Both the position numbers and the translations under genes were made by a program. From Imbricaverruca yamaguchii (Eukaryota > Arthropoda > Thecostraca > Neoverrucidae): DNA of 64,000 bases. The first letter of the stretch is position 1; the number at the start of each line of letters is the position of its first letter. Positions 34,818 through 46,384 of the stretch are shown here, in pieces. Below the pieces are notes generated by a model that worked only from the letters and a program-made list of their open reading frames with translations, had not been told where the DNA came from and ran no database searches. The stretch covers positions 345,501-409,500 of the forward strand of contig JAOTOL010001646.1 of assembly GCA_034440575.1 (NCBI GenBank). Direction: 5' to 3'.

Positions 34818-35452
34818 CTAGAATCCCGGGAGGATCCTACCTTTCTTCTTTAACTTATCGATAAACTTCTTCTTTTTCTGTTCTTTCCTGTTGTCGATGT
34901 TGCTCTGTCGCTTGTTCTGTCGCTCCTCGCCCTTTTGCTTTTCGTTTCGGATTCTTTCCTCCCATTTCTTTTTGCTCTGCTTCTTCTTTTGCTGCTCTCT
35001 TCGCAAACTTTTTGCCAAAAGTTTGGGATCATCCTTAATCTTGTCACCGCTAGCCTTCCGCATGGCCGCCTGCCATGCTTCGTTACTAGCTTCCGCTGAC
35101 GGCTGACCTTGTTTCTGGTGCTCCTTTTCCCTCGCTTGAGCTAGTTTCGCCTTTAAGCTGACCTTTTTCGTTCGCTTGGTTTTATCAGTCTCTCCGCTAG
35201 AGGCAAAATCAAATTTACTGAACACCACTTTGCCCTCAGTGTTGAACACGGGCTTAGGTCTCATGCCTTCACTCGGTAAGGCTCCCTTTGACCTTCGTTC
35301 TATCATTTTCTGCTTCTTTGCCGTTTTCACGGCATTAACCTTGGAGTTTATCGCCCCACCTTTACCAGACTGCTTCTGATTCTGTTTTCTCTTCTCCATT
35401 TTATTTAACCGCTTTCGAATATTTTTCTGAGCCTTGAGACTTCCACTTTTTG
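34818..35452 (-). CDS. SURF6: SURF6 exon C (SURF6 domain and stop)
   Basis: Starts after TCTTCATATTACAG and completes an Ala codon, then KSGSLKAQKNIRKRLNK. It holds the conserved C-terminal domain and ends at TAG 34,820-34,818. It is highly charged with long Lys/Arg/Gln helices. Confidence 0.93.
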
Positions 35453-37078
35453 CTGTAATATGAAGACAGTCGTTAGCTGCCATACCGTCCGCCCCCGATG
35501 ACATCATGATATAAATACCCACCCGGAAGCTATACGATAGATCAGCCCAGTTTCCAGTACATGAATGTCCATATTTCAACGAAAATTATGTGCATGCAGA
35601 TCAGATTTGCACAGTAAGAGTTTATTTATCGACCATCGACTTATCAACATATTCGACCTTATCAACATACATTGAACATTCGACCTTATCAACATATTCG
35701 AACTAAAATTGATTTGGGGTGAGTGGACGAAAAATTGACCAGGCATACATATTATACAGCATGACGGACATGTCCCTGCTTGAAAAGAAAACGTAAAATT
35801 ACCGCACACTTCCGTTTTGATACCGGCATAGCAGGAGTTGCACCGAATCTCACGTGTCCAACGCACCGACTACAATGGTCAACACAATTATATTCTGTTG
35901 ATGCGCCCTAAAACCCAAATAACTAACTAACTAACTAACAATTATATTCTGACCACTTTCGTACAATATGTGTTGGTGAAAGATGGTCCCTTACCTCTTA
36001 ACGTTTGTAGTTTAGCGTGAAGTTTTTCACGCAACTCTGCCTGCCGCTCTTCCCTCGTTTTTGGCGTGTCATCTAAAAGCAAATTCAGGAGCGTCAGACA
36101 ACCGAAATTTGAATACGTGCAGTAAAGGTGGTAGCGGAACATGGAAGAGATATCGTAGTTTATATCCGATCGCAATGCAAATAACTGGTGAATTGGCAAA
36201 ATGAAGAAGGCAGTGTCTTTTGGAAGGGGATAAATTATTCGTGAAATACAGTGGCATATACCACTTTCTGAGCACTGAATAGACATTCTTTCCAAGGGCA
36301 TATCGACATCGTGCTCGTTGATGTGTTATGAAGTTTCCATGACTCGTTCCCAATAATATTTTGCGCATAAGTAGCATGCTTATGCTCATCACTACGGATT
36401 GAGTACTCAAGCACCTCGCGACACGATTCCAGGTACAGACATTACCCATGATGTATGAGTTAAGCCATGTGATCTGCTGATAACATAACATCGCAATTGT
36501 TAGCATTGACATAGGAATCCATATATTAGGTATCTCCAAAATTAGACCAAAAGCATGCATTGATGAGTACACTGTTGACTCAAATTGGGCTTGAAGGACT
36601 GAAACGATATTTTAATTGGCATGCTTCCACAACATATTTCTACATCCTACTGTACTCCTTTAGACATCTCGGGACCTGAATGAAGAAAAAAATTGGCACT
36701 GCTCCTGGGGCGTTTGGTTTTCCGCACCACTGAGCAAACGAGAAGCATTCTCAAATGTTGGGAGTATTTTCCGCTGCTTTCCAAACGTATTGTACGGTAC
36801 TCGGTGAGGTAGTCGAAATCGTGACCTCGCATATGCTCCAACTCCCGCTTACCCACGTCAACTTCACAGCAGTTCGCTACTACATGTGTTCAGTTCTACC
36901 ACCTTCCATGAAAAACATGATGGCCTTTGAAAAGCACCCATGAGGACGTCCGGCGCCTTCTGGAGGATATCATGGATCAATAATATTCTCCAGATTATCA
37001 TTGATCAACCTGTATATATACCTGTACCTGCATAGCTATCAATATATATCTAAATATATTTATATATATATATATATA

Positions 37079-37126
<48 letters not shown>

Positions 37127-37387
37127 TGATACCAACCTACCAAAAAATCCAACAAATAATTTGAACACGCCAGTGTTTCTGAGAACCTGCGGCCGAACCT
37201 CCACAGTGAAACTCCATAGTGCTGCTTGCACATTTTCAGGTGCCCCCGCAAACCACCGCCACTCGTACGGACGGGTCGACGTACCGCCATCGGACATATC
37301 CGAGTCGTCGCCGCCGTAGCCCTGCCTCATCTCGGCGGGCAGGAAGCTGAGCACGCGGCAGATGAAGTCGTTGTCGTCGCGCAGCAT
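34818..37387 (-). CDS. SURF6: Surfeit locus protein 6 homologue, three exons seen
   Basis: SURF6 (yeast Rrp14) is a basic nucleolar protein needed for pre-rRNA processing and ribosome assembly. Exons are 37,420-37,285 (coding from Met at 37,387, or earlier), 36,072-35,995 and 35,452-34,818. Both junctions are phase 1 with GT-AG borders, which supports the model. From Met 37,387 the product is 271 residues (human 361). Exon A has LRDDNDFICRVLSFLP; exon B has DTPKTREERQAELREKLHA; exon C has RPKPVFNTEGKVVFSKFDF, DKIKDDPKLLAKSLRREQQ, SKKKWEERI and the C terminus KKKGRILPGF, which matches the family ending KKKGRILP. The Lys/Arg-rich coiled C-terminal half is typical. An acceptor-like site at 37,421-37,422 means an upstream first exon may exist. 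Confidence 0.88.
35895..35940 (+). mobile_element. Short LINE 3'-tail copy with TAAC repeats
   Basis: Reads GTTGATGCGCCCTAAAACCC, then AAATAACTAACTAACTAAC. Located in the SURF6 intron between exons B and C, antisense to the gene. Confidence 0.75.
35995..36072 (-). CDS. SURF6: SURF6 exon B
   Basis: A 78-nt exon encoding DDTPKTREERQAEL to LHAKLQTLR, the conserved short helix of the N-terminal half. Donor GTAAGG, acceptor after GCTTTTAG. Confidence 0.9.
36231..36690 (+). repeat. Dispersed repeat R2, uninterrupted copy
   Basis: Aligns to 46,385-46,513 plus 47,574-47,890. Shared segments include ATACCACTTTCTGARCACTG, CATCRTGCTC and RATTCCAGGTA followed by RTTACCCATGATGT. It serves as the empty-site reference for the hAT insertion at 46,522. 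Located in the SURF6 intron between exons A and B. Family unknown. Confidence 0.75.
37040..37122. repeat. TA microsatellite
   Basis: Two runs of TA dinucleotides at about 37,058-37,078 and 37,086-37,121, in the SURF6 intron. Confidence 0.95.
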
Positions 37388-37420
37388 CGCCAGCGCGTCG
37401 CCCCGCTCTCCGCCGGCCAG
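37285..37420 (-). CDS. SURF6: SURF6 exon A (N-terminal part, start uncertain)
   Basis: Reads LAGGERGDALAMLRDDNDFI, then CRVLSFLPAEMRQGYGGDDS, to a GTACGT donor in phase 1. The internal Met at 37,387 could be the start. Otherwise the exon continues from an acceptor at 37,422-37,421 (GTCTGTGTTGGCAG) and the first exon is further right and not found. Confidence 0.75.
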
Positions 37421-37429
37421 CTGCCAACA

Positions 37430-39689
37430 CAGACGTGCAGCGTCAGTGGAACTGGCCCCGCGACGGTTTGGGGGCACCACCCAAGCGGCAACTGTCTGCC
37501 AGGAGAATATTAATATCGCTACACGAGAATTATGATGGAACACGCAATGACTATGGGTCAAATGGCTATGATATATGTATTGCTATGATGGAACACACTA
37601 TGGCTAAATAAATCCTCATCCAGGTTGTACTCGTGCAAATGCGTGCAACATCTGATTTCATCCACGTACAGTAGATACATTCATCAAAGTTTACCCAAAA
37701 CCAGGGTGGTATTTCGGGCTTTTGACGGTCGATTTGATGTTGCACGCTGGAATTGCTTGAACGTTTTTAACTTTAATTTTATACTATTCTCAATGCAACA
37801 AAAACATGTTTATCATCCGTGTTATACCGAGAACCACACACATTGCATGCTTTTCACTGGACGTCCCCTCCCCTCTGCAGAAAAAAAAACTTGACAAACG
37901 AATCGCAGTGATCTCACAGTAAGAAGCCTGCTATTTACGCTTCGTGCTTTTAAGTGCAGTTTTCACACGTTGCTGAGAACATTAGTGCAGAACAATTACT
38001 CCAAAATTCGTTCATCAGTATCACGAGTATATTTCATCATCAAAATTCGACCACTATTTTTGTGGTTACATTTCGGACCATGATTTTTGTTTAAACTTGG
38101 GCATTATTGCACCTGAGGGTGTTCACGAGACAATTTGCACAGACCCAAAGGAAACAAGAAGTCAGGCTAGGTTACGTTACAACGTTAGAATACGTTTTTA
38201 GGATTTTTTTTCAGGAATCAAAATCTGAAAATGGTCAGACTAGGCCTGGGCTACTCTAAAATGTTCACATTTCTTTTAAAAGAAATAGTGTGTTGATTAT
38301 TTTTCCTGAAGGAATAGTAGGTTTCGTTATGGTAGGTTAAGTTCTTGCATAATTTTAAATGGTTGATCAGCATACATTACTTCACTCAAAGCGTCCTTTT
38401 GTTATAATATTTTGTTCGTCAGCTGAAAAATAATGATTTGCACCGAACATGAATTTTCACCACATCAAAACACGGTCTGCGAACATATTTTTCGTAAAAT
38501 ACAGAATGCCATAAAATGCAACTTTGCCAAATTTTGGTCCCATAAAGAACTGATATGATAATGCAACATCTTTGCAAACTGCTCAGCTTCTGACCTCCTG
38601 ACCTGCCATTATTCCACGCTAGGGAAACATAGACTGACAAAGCGACAAAGTGCACACTGCTTGGAAAGTAATTGCATAGAAAGGCAATTTAGGCAAAATA
38701 AGATCAGATCACACGAGGTCAGGTCACCTTGGGCCAATGGTTGGCTATCCAATGTCATGTTGACCAAATCAGTGCTCAAAGCAGGCTCAGAATGCTTGAA
38801 TCCATAGTCATGTAATTGGATAATACGCCCCGGCTAAATTTGTTGTATTTTGAGAGTAGAAGCGAAATGATTGCCAGGGACTGACTGAGGGACTCGTATT
38901 GCGCTGCGAGGGATGAAATCCTGTGACCGGCGGACGGCGACCTACTGCGAGAGCATTTGCCGAAAATGTTTTCATTAGTCAAGAACGAATGTCAGAGGTT
39001 CGAAGGCGATCAGATACCGCTCTACTTCTAGCCGTAAGCGATGTCAACCGGTAATCCGCAACGGTAATTGCACGGAGATTTGTGGCGAAGTGGAGCGGCA
39101 CGTACGGCTCCACAGCCAAGACTGTTGCCGTACATTTCTGTCGCTGCCGCCCAGTGTAAAATATTTCACCATGTGGCCTGGAAATGCACAGTTAATGGAG
39201 TTGTGGTATTTCATCCTCGTTTTTTGTTTTTACCATTTTGCCACATGATGTATGCACAGTCATGCACACAACTGCTAAACAATGTAAAATGCATGTGACT
39301 GAAGCGAAAGGCATTCCGATATTTAATCCTTAAGTGGCAATCCTTTATTTTCTTCCAATCTTTCACTATTCCCAAGCAACTTCTTCCTTCATCCACACAG
39401 TTAATGGTGAAGTAACTTTAGGACACTGCTGCCGCCTGTGTCCCAACATGACAGCCCACTGTATGGGTACACGACACCGTTACAACCGGTAGCTACTTTT
39501 CTGGAGATGAAACTCGACACACGCTCGACATATCGACTAAACGCCTAAAAACGTCACGACACAAACGTGTGAAGACTCTGAACATATTGAAATGTGTGGT
39601 CGTGCGATCTATCGAACAGACCGCGCTTCGCTGCTCCTGCCATACCGATCGCTAGCTCCATCAAAGCTGGACTACGCGTGTTTCATTGA
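37430..39689. other. AT-rich intergenic sequence, no gene seen
   Basis: Expected to hold the SURF6 promoter and any first exon, but none could be picked out. No repeats recognised beyond TAGGTTA-like runs near 38,165 and 38,330. Confidence 0.5.
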
Positions 39690-41205
39690 TTTTTTGACTG
39701 AACTTGTTTGACCAACAAACGTACCCGGGATACAGTCCACCACTCTGTGCTTGGCATCGTTACAAGGCCTTTCCGTACATCTCCAACGGCGAGTCTCCTC
39801 GCGGAGGTTGACGAGTTTCCTCTCTCTCTCAGCGTCGTGAACAGCTTGGTATGCAATATGCCTGCACACTACGACACTATCCGCATCACCCAGCCTACGT
39901 GGATGCATTTTCCCATCGCATACCAACGCTGTTCTCAAACAAGATGCCTACAAGAGCCATCCCGCATGGAGTGCCAACGCGACGACTTATTCATGAAAAC
40001 GGTCCCAGGCTCCGGGGTGTCCGGCGGGCTGAGCGCACTGCAACGACCGCCGGGAAAGTGATCACGCCAGAAGTGGACATATCGCTCGCACGCCTAAAGA
40101 AACCCGATATCACACCGCATGAATTCAGAACACTTGCCGTGGAGCACATTGAGTGTTACACTGGACTAGTCGGAATATACACCGATGGGTCCAGGACGCA
40201 CCAGACACCGGCAGGATTTCTATTACCGGTGTGGCAAGACGCTCTTCACTTCCAGTACATGCGTCTGTGTGCTCATCCGAGCTTATCACCATCTTGAAAG
40301 CTCCGTTTCGTTGAAGTATCAGATGATCGACTACACATTACTTTGTCGGACTCCTTAAAAAGCCTTTTAGCGATGAGGACGCTCGACCCATGCAATCCAA
40401 TTTTACGGCATGTTTTAACTCGTCTTGTCGCTATGCACCAGACAGGTAAAATAGTAGCGCTGTGTTGGACCCCGAGCCACGTGGGAACCCCTGGTAACGC
40501 ACTAGCTGATGCTGCTGCAAATCGTGACCGCAAGCGCCATGCTCGCCAACCATTCCACAGCCAGTTATCACTTCCGAACCACTTCTACGTTTGTGCTCGG
40601 AAGGTGGCAAGCTTCTTGGAACGCGCTACCCGATAACAAGCTGAGAGCGATCAAGCATATTCTCTAAAAATGGAGCTCGTAAGAGTAGATCAGTAGGCCA
40701 GACCGCCTATATTCTGGCCAGTAGGAATAGGCCAGACGAAGTAGCTCTGCGCTGCTTGAGAATAGGGCATACATATTCCACTCACTCTTACTTGACAACT
40801 GGCAATGAAATACCGTGCCGCCAGAAATGTCACGTCCGCCTCTCTGTGTGTCATGTCATGTTCTCCTGCTCCGGATATGACGAGGAGCGAAGACGTCACT
40901 TTGGGCGTGCGCAGTCGCGGTCACTCAGTGAAGTTTTAGGCGACGACTCTGCCATTGTCCAATTCGGGCGACTTTTAGAGTACTTCGCCGAAAGTATACA
41001 TTTCGGTAATATATGCACTACGCTGAACAGTCTGAATTACGCCATAACGCAACCAACCTACCGTTGGTTACTACGATTTTACTGTTCTGAAAGTTTTGCT
41101 AGCTGCGATATATCGAAGTGTAAATAACTAATATTACAATAGGCGCTACATGACCAATGAAGTAGACGCACCCTAAAGTCCTAATAACTAACTAGCCAAA
41201 GCATG
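39690..41205 (+). mobile_element. RNase H-bearing non-LTR retrotransposon, 5'-truncated and frameshifted
   Basis: Fragments in shifting plus-strand frames give, in order: the region after the RT domain (DTVHHSVLGIVTRPFRTSPT, 39.73-39.8 kb); an RNase H start, GIYTDGSRTHQTPAGF (~40.17 kb); the RNase H end, ALCWTPSHVGTPGNALADAA (~40.46 kb); then a C-terminal GHTYSTHSYLTTG...CSGYDEERRRHF region (40.76-40.9 kb). This layout is typical of I/jockey-like LINEs that carry RNase H. The 3' end at 41,141-41,200 has GGCGCTACATGACCAATG, then GACGCACCC and AACT repeats. It is dead: no intact frame and no RT palm. Confidence 0.85.
41141..41200 (+). mobile_element. 3' terminal tail of the RNase H LINE
   Basis: Double-hairpin-like tail followed by CCTAAAGTCCTAATAACTAA. 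Because it directly follows the RNase H fragment, it identifies the parent of the scattered ~55-bp copies. Confidence 0.75.
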
Positions 41206-41939
41206 TCGCACGCCATAGGTAGATGGCACTGAAACACAATTCAGAAATTAATCAACGAAGAACAGCACCATTCTGTATAAGATCGCATTGTGTAGAATAC
41301 ACATGATACTTGATCCACCGTCGATATTGACATATCTTGAACCAGCACGCTCATTGGGTGCTCTTTGCCATCTTCGACGTAAAAAGCTACCACAAAGTTA
41401 AACTGCCAACATTGAATACGGTACAAATACCCTGGAAATGAACCTGTCCTGGAGCCAGTAAGCCTCACCTTAAGTGCAATTTCTAGAAAGCAGAGTTCTT
41501 CGTCCTGAAGGAACAGTACGATCTGACTTTGGTGTTGATTTGTCGCAACTACTCCGAATGGCAACTACCCCTGTGGGAAGCACCTCAGCAGATTTCAACT
41601 CCTGGGTACATCGTATCTTCCATATGACCCAGGTGTGCCCATGTAGCTTTCATCCTCTTTTGCAAAGTAGACAGCTGAAGATGGTACATCTTCAGCATTC
41701 ATCCTATTTGGCTTGCCTATGCAGCTCTACTATGGTGAGGCCATCAATATTGTGTGAAGCATGTGTGAAGCTTCCTCAGGTAAAAAGCTAGCACCATGCA
41801 CCTACCTACAACCCTATCTGCAAAGTACAATAATCTCAATCAGATGTAATAAATATGCAATGGTATGCATATATGCATCAATCCTCAATCATGCAATATT
41901 CAATATGCACTGGTGCATACTAGGGAATGAAGTGGGTAA

Positions 41940-41988
41940 TACATGGCCAATGCAGTTGATACACCCCAAATCCCCAACAACTAACTAA
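41940..41988 (+). mobile_element. Short LINE 3'-tail copy
   Basis: Reads ACATGGCCAATGCAGTTGAT, then ACACCCCAAATCCCCAACAA and CTAACTAA. Its CpGs have become TpG/CpA compared with other copies. Confidence 0.7.
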
Positions 41989-44139
41989 TGCATGAAGTAG
42001 TGTACACCGAAGTGCAGGCTAATGAAAGCAGAAGTAATCTGCACTAGCGACAGGTGTGCAAAACATAGACACCAAATTTAACAACACCAGTGTGCTTTAG
42101 TGTGCAAGAAATATGCTGTGATGGTGTGTTCAATGCCCAAGTGGTGTTGGGCCAGTGCACTTCAGTGCACAAGACATTCATACTGATGCACCTAATCAAG
42201 CCAACTGTCATACTTTGCAGACCAGCACCGGAAGTTGAACATGGTAGAGCTGGAATAACCTGGAAATGCCAATTCCAGTTGTACATCAAAATGTCATGAT
42301 ATTTTTAATCTTCTACTGGAAGATGGCTTTGTAGTTCCCAATTTTCCCAGATTATTGCAGTTCAGTTTGAACATGCAATGAGCTAATCAGGTGTTTTGAC
42401 TCCATGAAGCAAAGAAGATGTTAGGCTAGGTTAAGCTAGTTTTTGTTGTCAAAGTATTGGGTATATAGAGCCCCTGGGAACAAATCAGGAAAGCATGCAC
42501 AGGCTGGAATTATTGATGCCTATTTAACATATCCTTTCTTAGCAATTCCTTGGGAAATCATACAAACAAAATATTTACTAATCAAAATCACCATACTTGG
42601 CATCAAAACTGCAGATTAGGCAGGCTCCTTTGTTTATGGTTTGGATAAGTTAGGTTTTGGTGTCATTTAAATCATGTTGAATTATATGCTGCCTTTGTTC
42701 ACAGAGAACCTCCACTGTAGGTCATTAAATATATACAACACCCAAACCTGTACACTTTTCCCATATTCTGTTGAGAAGAATAACATGCATTCATATTGCC
42801 AAAAATGTCCTTCTGGTATTTTTTCTTTAAATGTTATTTGAATTATTTTTGTTCCTTTTTTGATAAAATGACTACTTATTGGGATATAGGTACTTCAACT
42901 TGAGCTGCTTATATAAAAAGTTTTCATTTCCCCAAGCATGGGTATGTGTCTGATTTTTCTATTGGTAATCATTCAGAAAAAAATGTACCAGAAGAAATAA
43001 TTTTACTAACAAACATCTTATTACAATATTATCTAACACCAAGCCCCTTGCTAGTAATATTCAGCTTGCCAACCAATAAGTAAGTTTGTTTGTTTATGTT
43101 ATGTTAACCACAATCATAAACATTGCATTTAGAAAGCATGGTGTCGTTCCTAGTGTGCAGTCCAGAATTTGCTGCAGCATCTCATATGGTATTCATTCCT
43201 GAATGAACCCAAGGGCAAGGAGATTCACAATCTCCTTCCCAAAGTATGAAATCCTTATGAACCCCAGTCCAAGCACCATGCTAGTTGGTCCTACACTGGC
43301 AAGGAAGAAATGAATGAGTCACAGCCTGGATCATCCCATTAAGAGATGTGAAATGTTTGCAGCATTGACTCATAAAATAAAGTTAATATCATAGCACATT
43401 TCCTCTGTGTCATGCCTAAACTCCATCATAAACAACATTCACTGATACTTACTGAAAAGGAAGCATTTGTGGAGAAAATGAGAGGACCATAGTCTAAATC
43501 ATATTCACAAATGCAATATTCCAGTTTAAAAATGCCTTTGATTGCAAACATACATTTTTGCAATAATGTATCCAAATCCGCCCAGCAGTTCAGCTGGTTA
43601 CAGCACTGGCCTGCTCTAGTCTCCCCTGTCCTTTTGACACAGTGTTTGAGTTGCTTGGCACAATCATATTTAGGCTGGGATGGTCAGTTGACAGCTGGTC
43701 TAGGGCCAGGGACAAGCTACTGAGCAACTGTGTCAGTGCATTGACAACATGTTGAACTTTCGGTCAGAATTCTGCCATTGAACTGGAGTTCATGTATTGG
43801 GTGGTGGGGCCTGGGTTCACACAATTTTTGTTTAGCAATAGAACCCTGGTTTATAAAGCCACTCCAGCAATATTTTTTTTCTTCTAAAGCTAAATACAAC
43901 TTTACCATCTTCCAATACCTTGTGATTCTAAGGTTTTTGTGTGCAGCTGGTATAATAAACACACAAAAAAATGCTCACTACTTCCAACCTAGACTGCAAA
44001 GTATGACAAACTGCCTAACAAGGTGCACCAGCAGCACAATAAATTTGCACATATATGCACCAGGAAGGCAAAAATATGTTCTAGGGAGATCAAATGCACA
44101 CCCAAATAAAAATCATAAGGTAAGAAAATCAAGAGGATT

Positions 44140-44183
44140 AGTTTGGTCATTTGTGCTTAAGGGTGCATTGACTGCTTCCATCC
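44140..44183 (-). mobile_element. Decayed LINE 3'-tail copy
   Basis: On the plus strand TTAGTTTGGTCATTTGTGC is followed by TTAAGGGTGCATTGACTGC, matching the reverse of the tail with CpG lost. Confidence 0.5.
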
Positions 44184-44642
44184 TACAGCTCTCAAAATCA
44201 AGAGCCTTAAGGCAAATATTTTTCTGCATACACATCTTTCACATCCAATCAATACAAAAATGCACATTCAACACAGTCATGACAAACAACCTCCTACACT
44301 TCACACCCTGCTATTTCAAACTACATGGGACACTAAACTGAAATTGGCAGCAGTATATTTTTTGGGTTGTACATAAATATGACAGCTATCAGCTGAGGAA
44401 AATATGGCACACCCCAATTATTTTTGTAGTTTTCTGCAATTGTGAATCTCTTCATTATTTTTTAAACTTGTACATGAATTGTCAGTGGGTTATTGGCCCA
44501 CCCACACCAGGTACCTACCCACACCCACACCAATCACCACATCAGCTACACTCCTGGCTGTCTATCCTGCACAGATGTGGCCTCATTGGAAGTGCTATAC
44601 TTTGCAGCCCAGCCCTCTGAGGGAATTAAGAATTAATGAGGG

Positions 44643-45190
44643 CAGGAATTAAGGCACTTATTCAGAGTTCCATCTCTGAAAACATTTTTGCTCTCCTGGT
44701 TCATACTGGATAGGATGTGCTTAACATGTACTCCAACACAAATGTGGGGACAAGGATATGGATAAAAATAAACCCAGAATTACACCCACAAAAATGCTAG
44801 TTTTTCCACTTATGGCTACCACTCAAAATAACCACTTTTCATAGCAGTCAGCAGCCAGACCACAGGTTCCCACAGGTGAAAACCCAGCCCAACCTAACAT
44901 AACACCAACATAACCAAACCTAACCCTCATAAACATTCCTGGTGATGCCCTTGGGTCATTCAGTGCACCCAGCTGTGGATGTGTCTTGGCATGTTTGAGT
45001 GACATCACCAACAGCTGACTGGCAGTCAGCTGGCAATGGCTTGGATACGTTGTTGAGAAAAAGGAAGGGTGAGAGGCAATAATTGAAGAATATGTGCACA
45101 TTGCTCCTGCAAGTTCCGAGACAAAGCCATACTGATGATCACTATTCACTGGTGGGCAGCACCATCCATTGTTAACTTCTTTGCTCTAAC
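44643..45190. mobile_element. Truncated hAT-like element, third copy
   Basis: Starts CAGGAATTAAGGCACTT, then matches 5760-5830 (AACATTTTTGCTCTCCTGGT, GTACTCCAACACAAA) and 6400-6490 (GCACATTGCTCCTG...CAGTGC region). The middle is deleted or replaced and no right terminal repeat is visible. Confidence 0.65.
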
Positions 45191-45374
45191 ACTTTAACAT
45201 TTTATTTTATTTTATTTTATTACTACATTCAAGCACCTAGTACATACTTTCATGCATTTGCCTTTGCAATACATTTGACATTATTATAATCAAAATGTTT
45301 TTACCACTGCTAGTTCAGCCAACTGCAATTTTTATCATGTTATTCCTTTTATGTCAATATTGCTATCAATATTG

Positions 45375-46355
45375 TCATATCCTGAGGTCATTATATTTGT
45401 AAATAACATTGAAAGTGGCCTAAGCAGTAAAGTTTTGAAATTTGCAGATGATTTGAAGGTCTTTAGGGCAATAACAGGTCAGGACGAGCATATCTCGCTG
45501 CAAAAAGACTTAGACGACTTGTGAAGTGGTCGAAGAATGGCAAATGAAATTTAACTTTGATAAGTGCAAAATCATGCATGTAGGTAAGCAGCATATGAAG
45601 GCTCCATACTTGATGGGTGGCCAAGTGCTATCAGTGACTCAACGGGAGAAGGATTTAGGTGTTATTCTAAACACAAAACTGGGGCATCAGAACAGACCAA
45701 GGAAGCCAGGAAGAAGGCACTGAGAATGCTTGGGGCAATAAATAGGAATGTATCATACAGAAGTGAGGAAGTGATCAGGAAGCTTTACTGTGCATACTCA
45801 GGCCACATTTGGAATACTGCATCCAAGCTTGGTCTCCTAGCTATGAAAAAGATTGTTGGCTTTTAGAGAGAGTACAAAAGAGGGCTACAAAATGGTTAAT
45901 GGCATAAGCAACCTGGCATACGAGGAAAGATTGAAGAAATTGAATATGTTTTCACTAGATATAGAAGGCTGAGAGGAGATCTCATCAGGTCTTTAAATTT
46001 GTCAATGGTCTGGAGAGGGGATACCTTGGGGAAATGTTTGAATTTAACAGAAATGATGCAATTAGAGGTCATAAATTCAAAATTAAAATTAACCACAGCA
46101 GAACAAGGTTAAGGCAAACTTTCTTCACCAACAGGGTAGTGGAACACTGGAACCAGCTGCCAGAAAACATCATCAGTAGCAGCACATTGACATCTTTAAA
46201 AACAGCATAGACAATCATTATAAGAGTAGAGGGCTTGCTTTTCAGTATTACAGGGAGGGCTGATTGGGAGATTTGGTGGGCAACTGGTTCAGTGTACAGA
46301 GTGCAACCAAGAAGGGCCCTTGTGGCTCATAGTTGCACTAATCTTTTATGTCTTT
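45375..46355 (+). mobile_element. CR1/L2-like LINE 3' half, degenerate
   Basis: Frameshifted reverse-transcriptase sequence. VLKFADDLKVF holds the FADD catalytic motif at ~45,440. Next come QMKFNFDKCKIMHVGK and REKDLGVILNTKL, then fragments of GNVSYR-, [14 protein letters not shown], YEERLKKLNMFSL- and RLRQTFFTNRVVEHWNQLP type to ~46,200. It ends in an octamer-like tail, TTTATGTCTTTATGTC, as in CR1/L2 elements. Not functional. Confidence 0.85.
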
Positions 46356-46384
46356 ATGTCATAGCTCCAGTGAAAAAAAAACAT

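Larger units (their letters stand above)
41206..44642. other. CpG-depleted AT-rich block, no gene seen
   Basis: Nearly free of CpG over most of its length. Includes TAGGCTAGGTTAAGC at ~42,424. Only LINE tails (below) were recognised. Confidence 0.6.

Noticed and set aside
35913..35940. TAAC/TTAG repeats as telomeric DNA
   Set aside because: The unit is 4 bp, not TTAGG or TTAGGG, and it always follows the LINE tail.
40136..40640. A host RNase H gene
   Set aside because: YTDGSRT and WTPSHVGTPGN lie in different frames after an RT-linked segment and before a LINE tail, so this is a retrotransposon domain.
43585..43665. tRNA-like SINE head (TTCAGCTGGTTACAGCACTGG)
   Set aside because: A-box-like start only; no convincing B box or stems.
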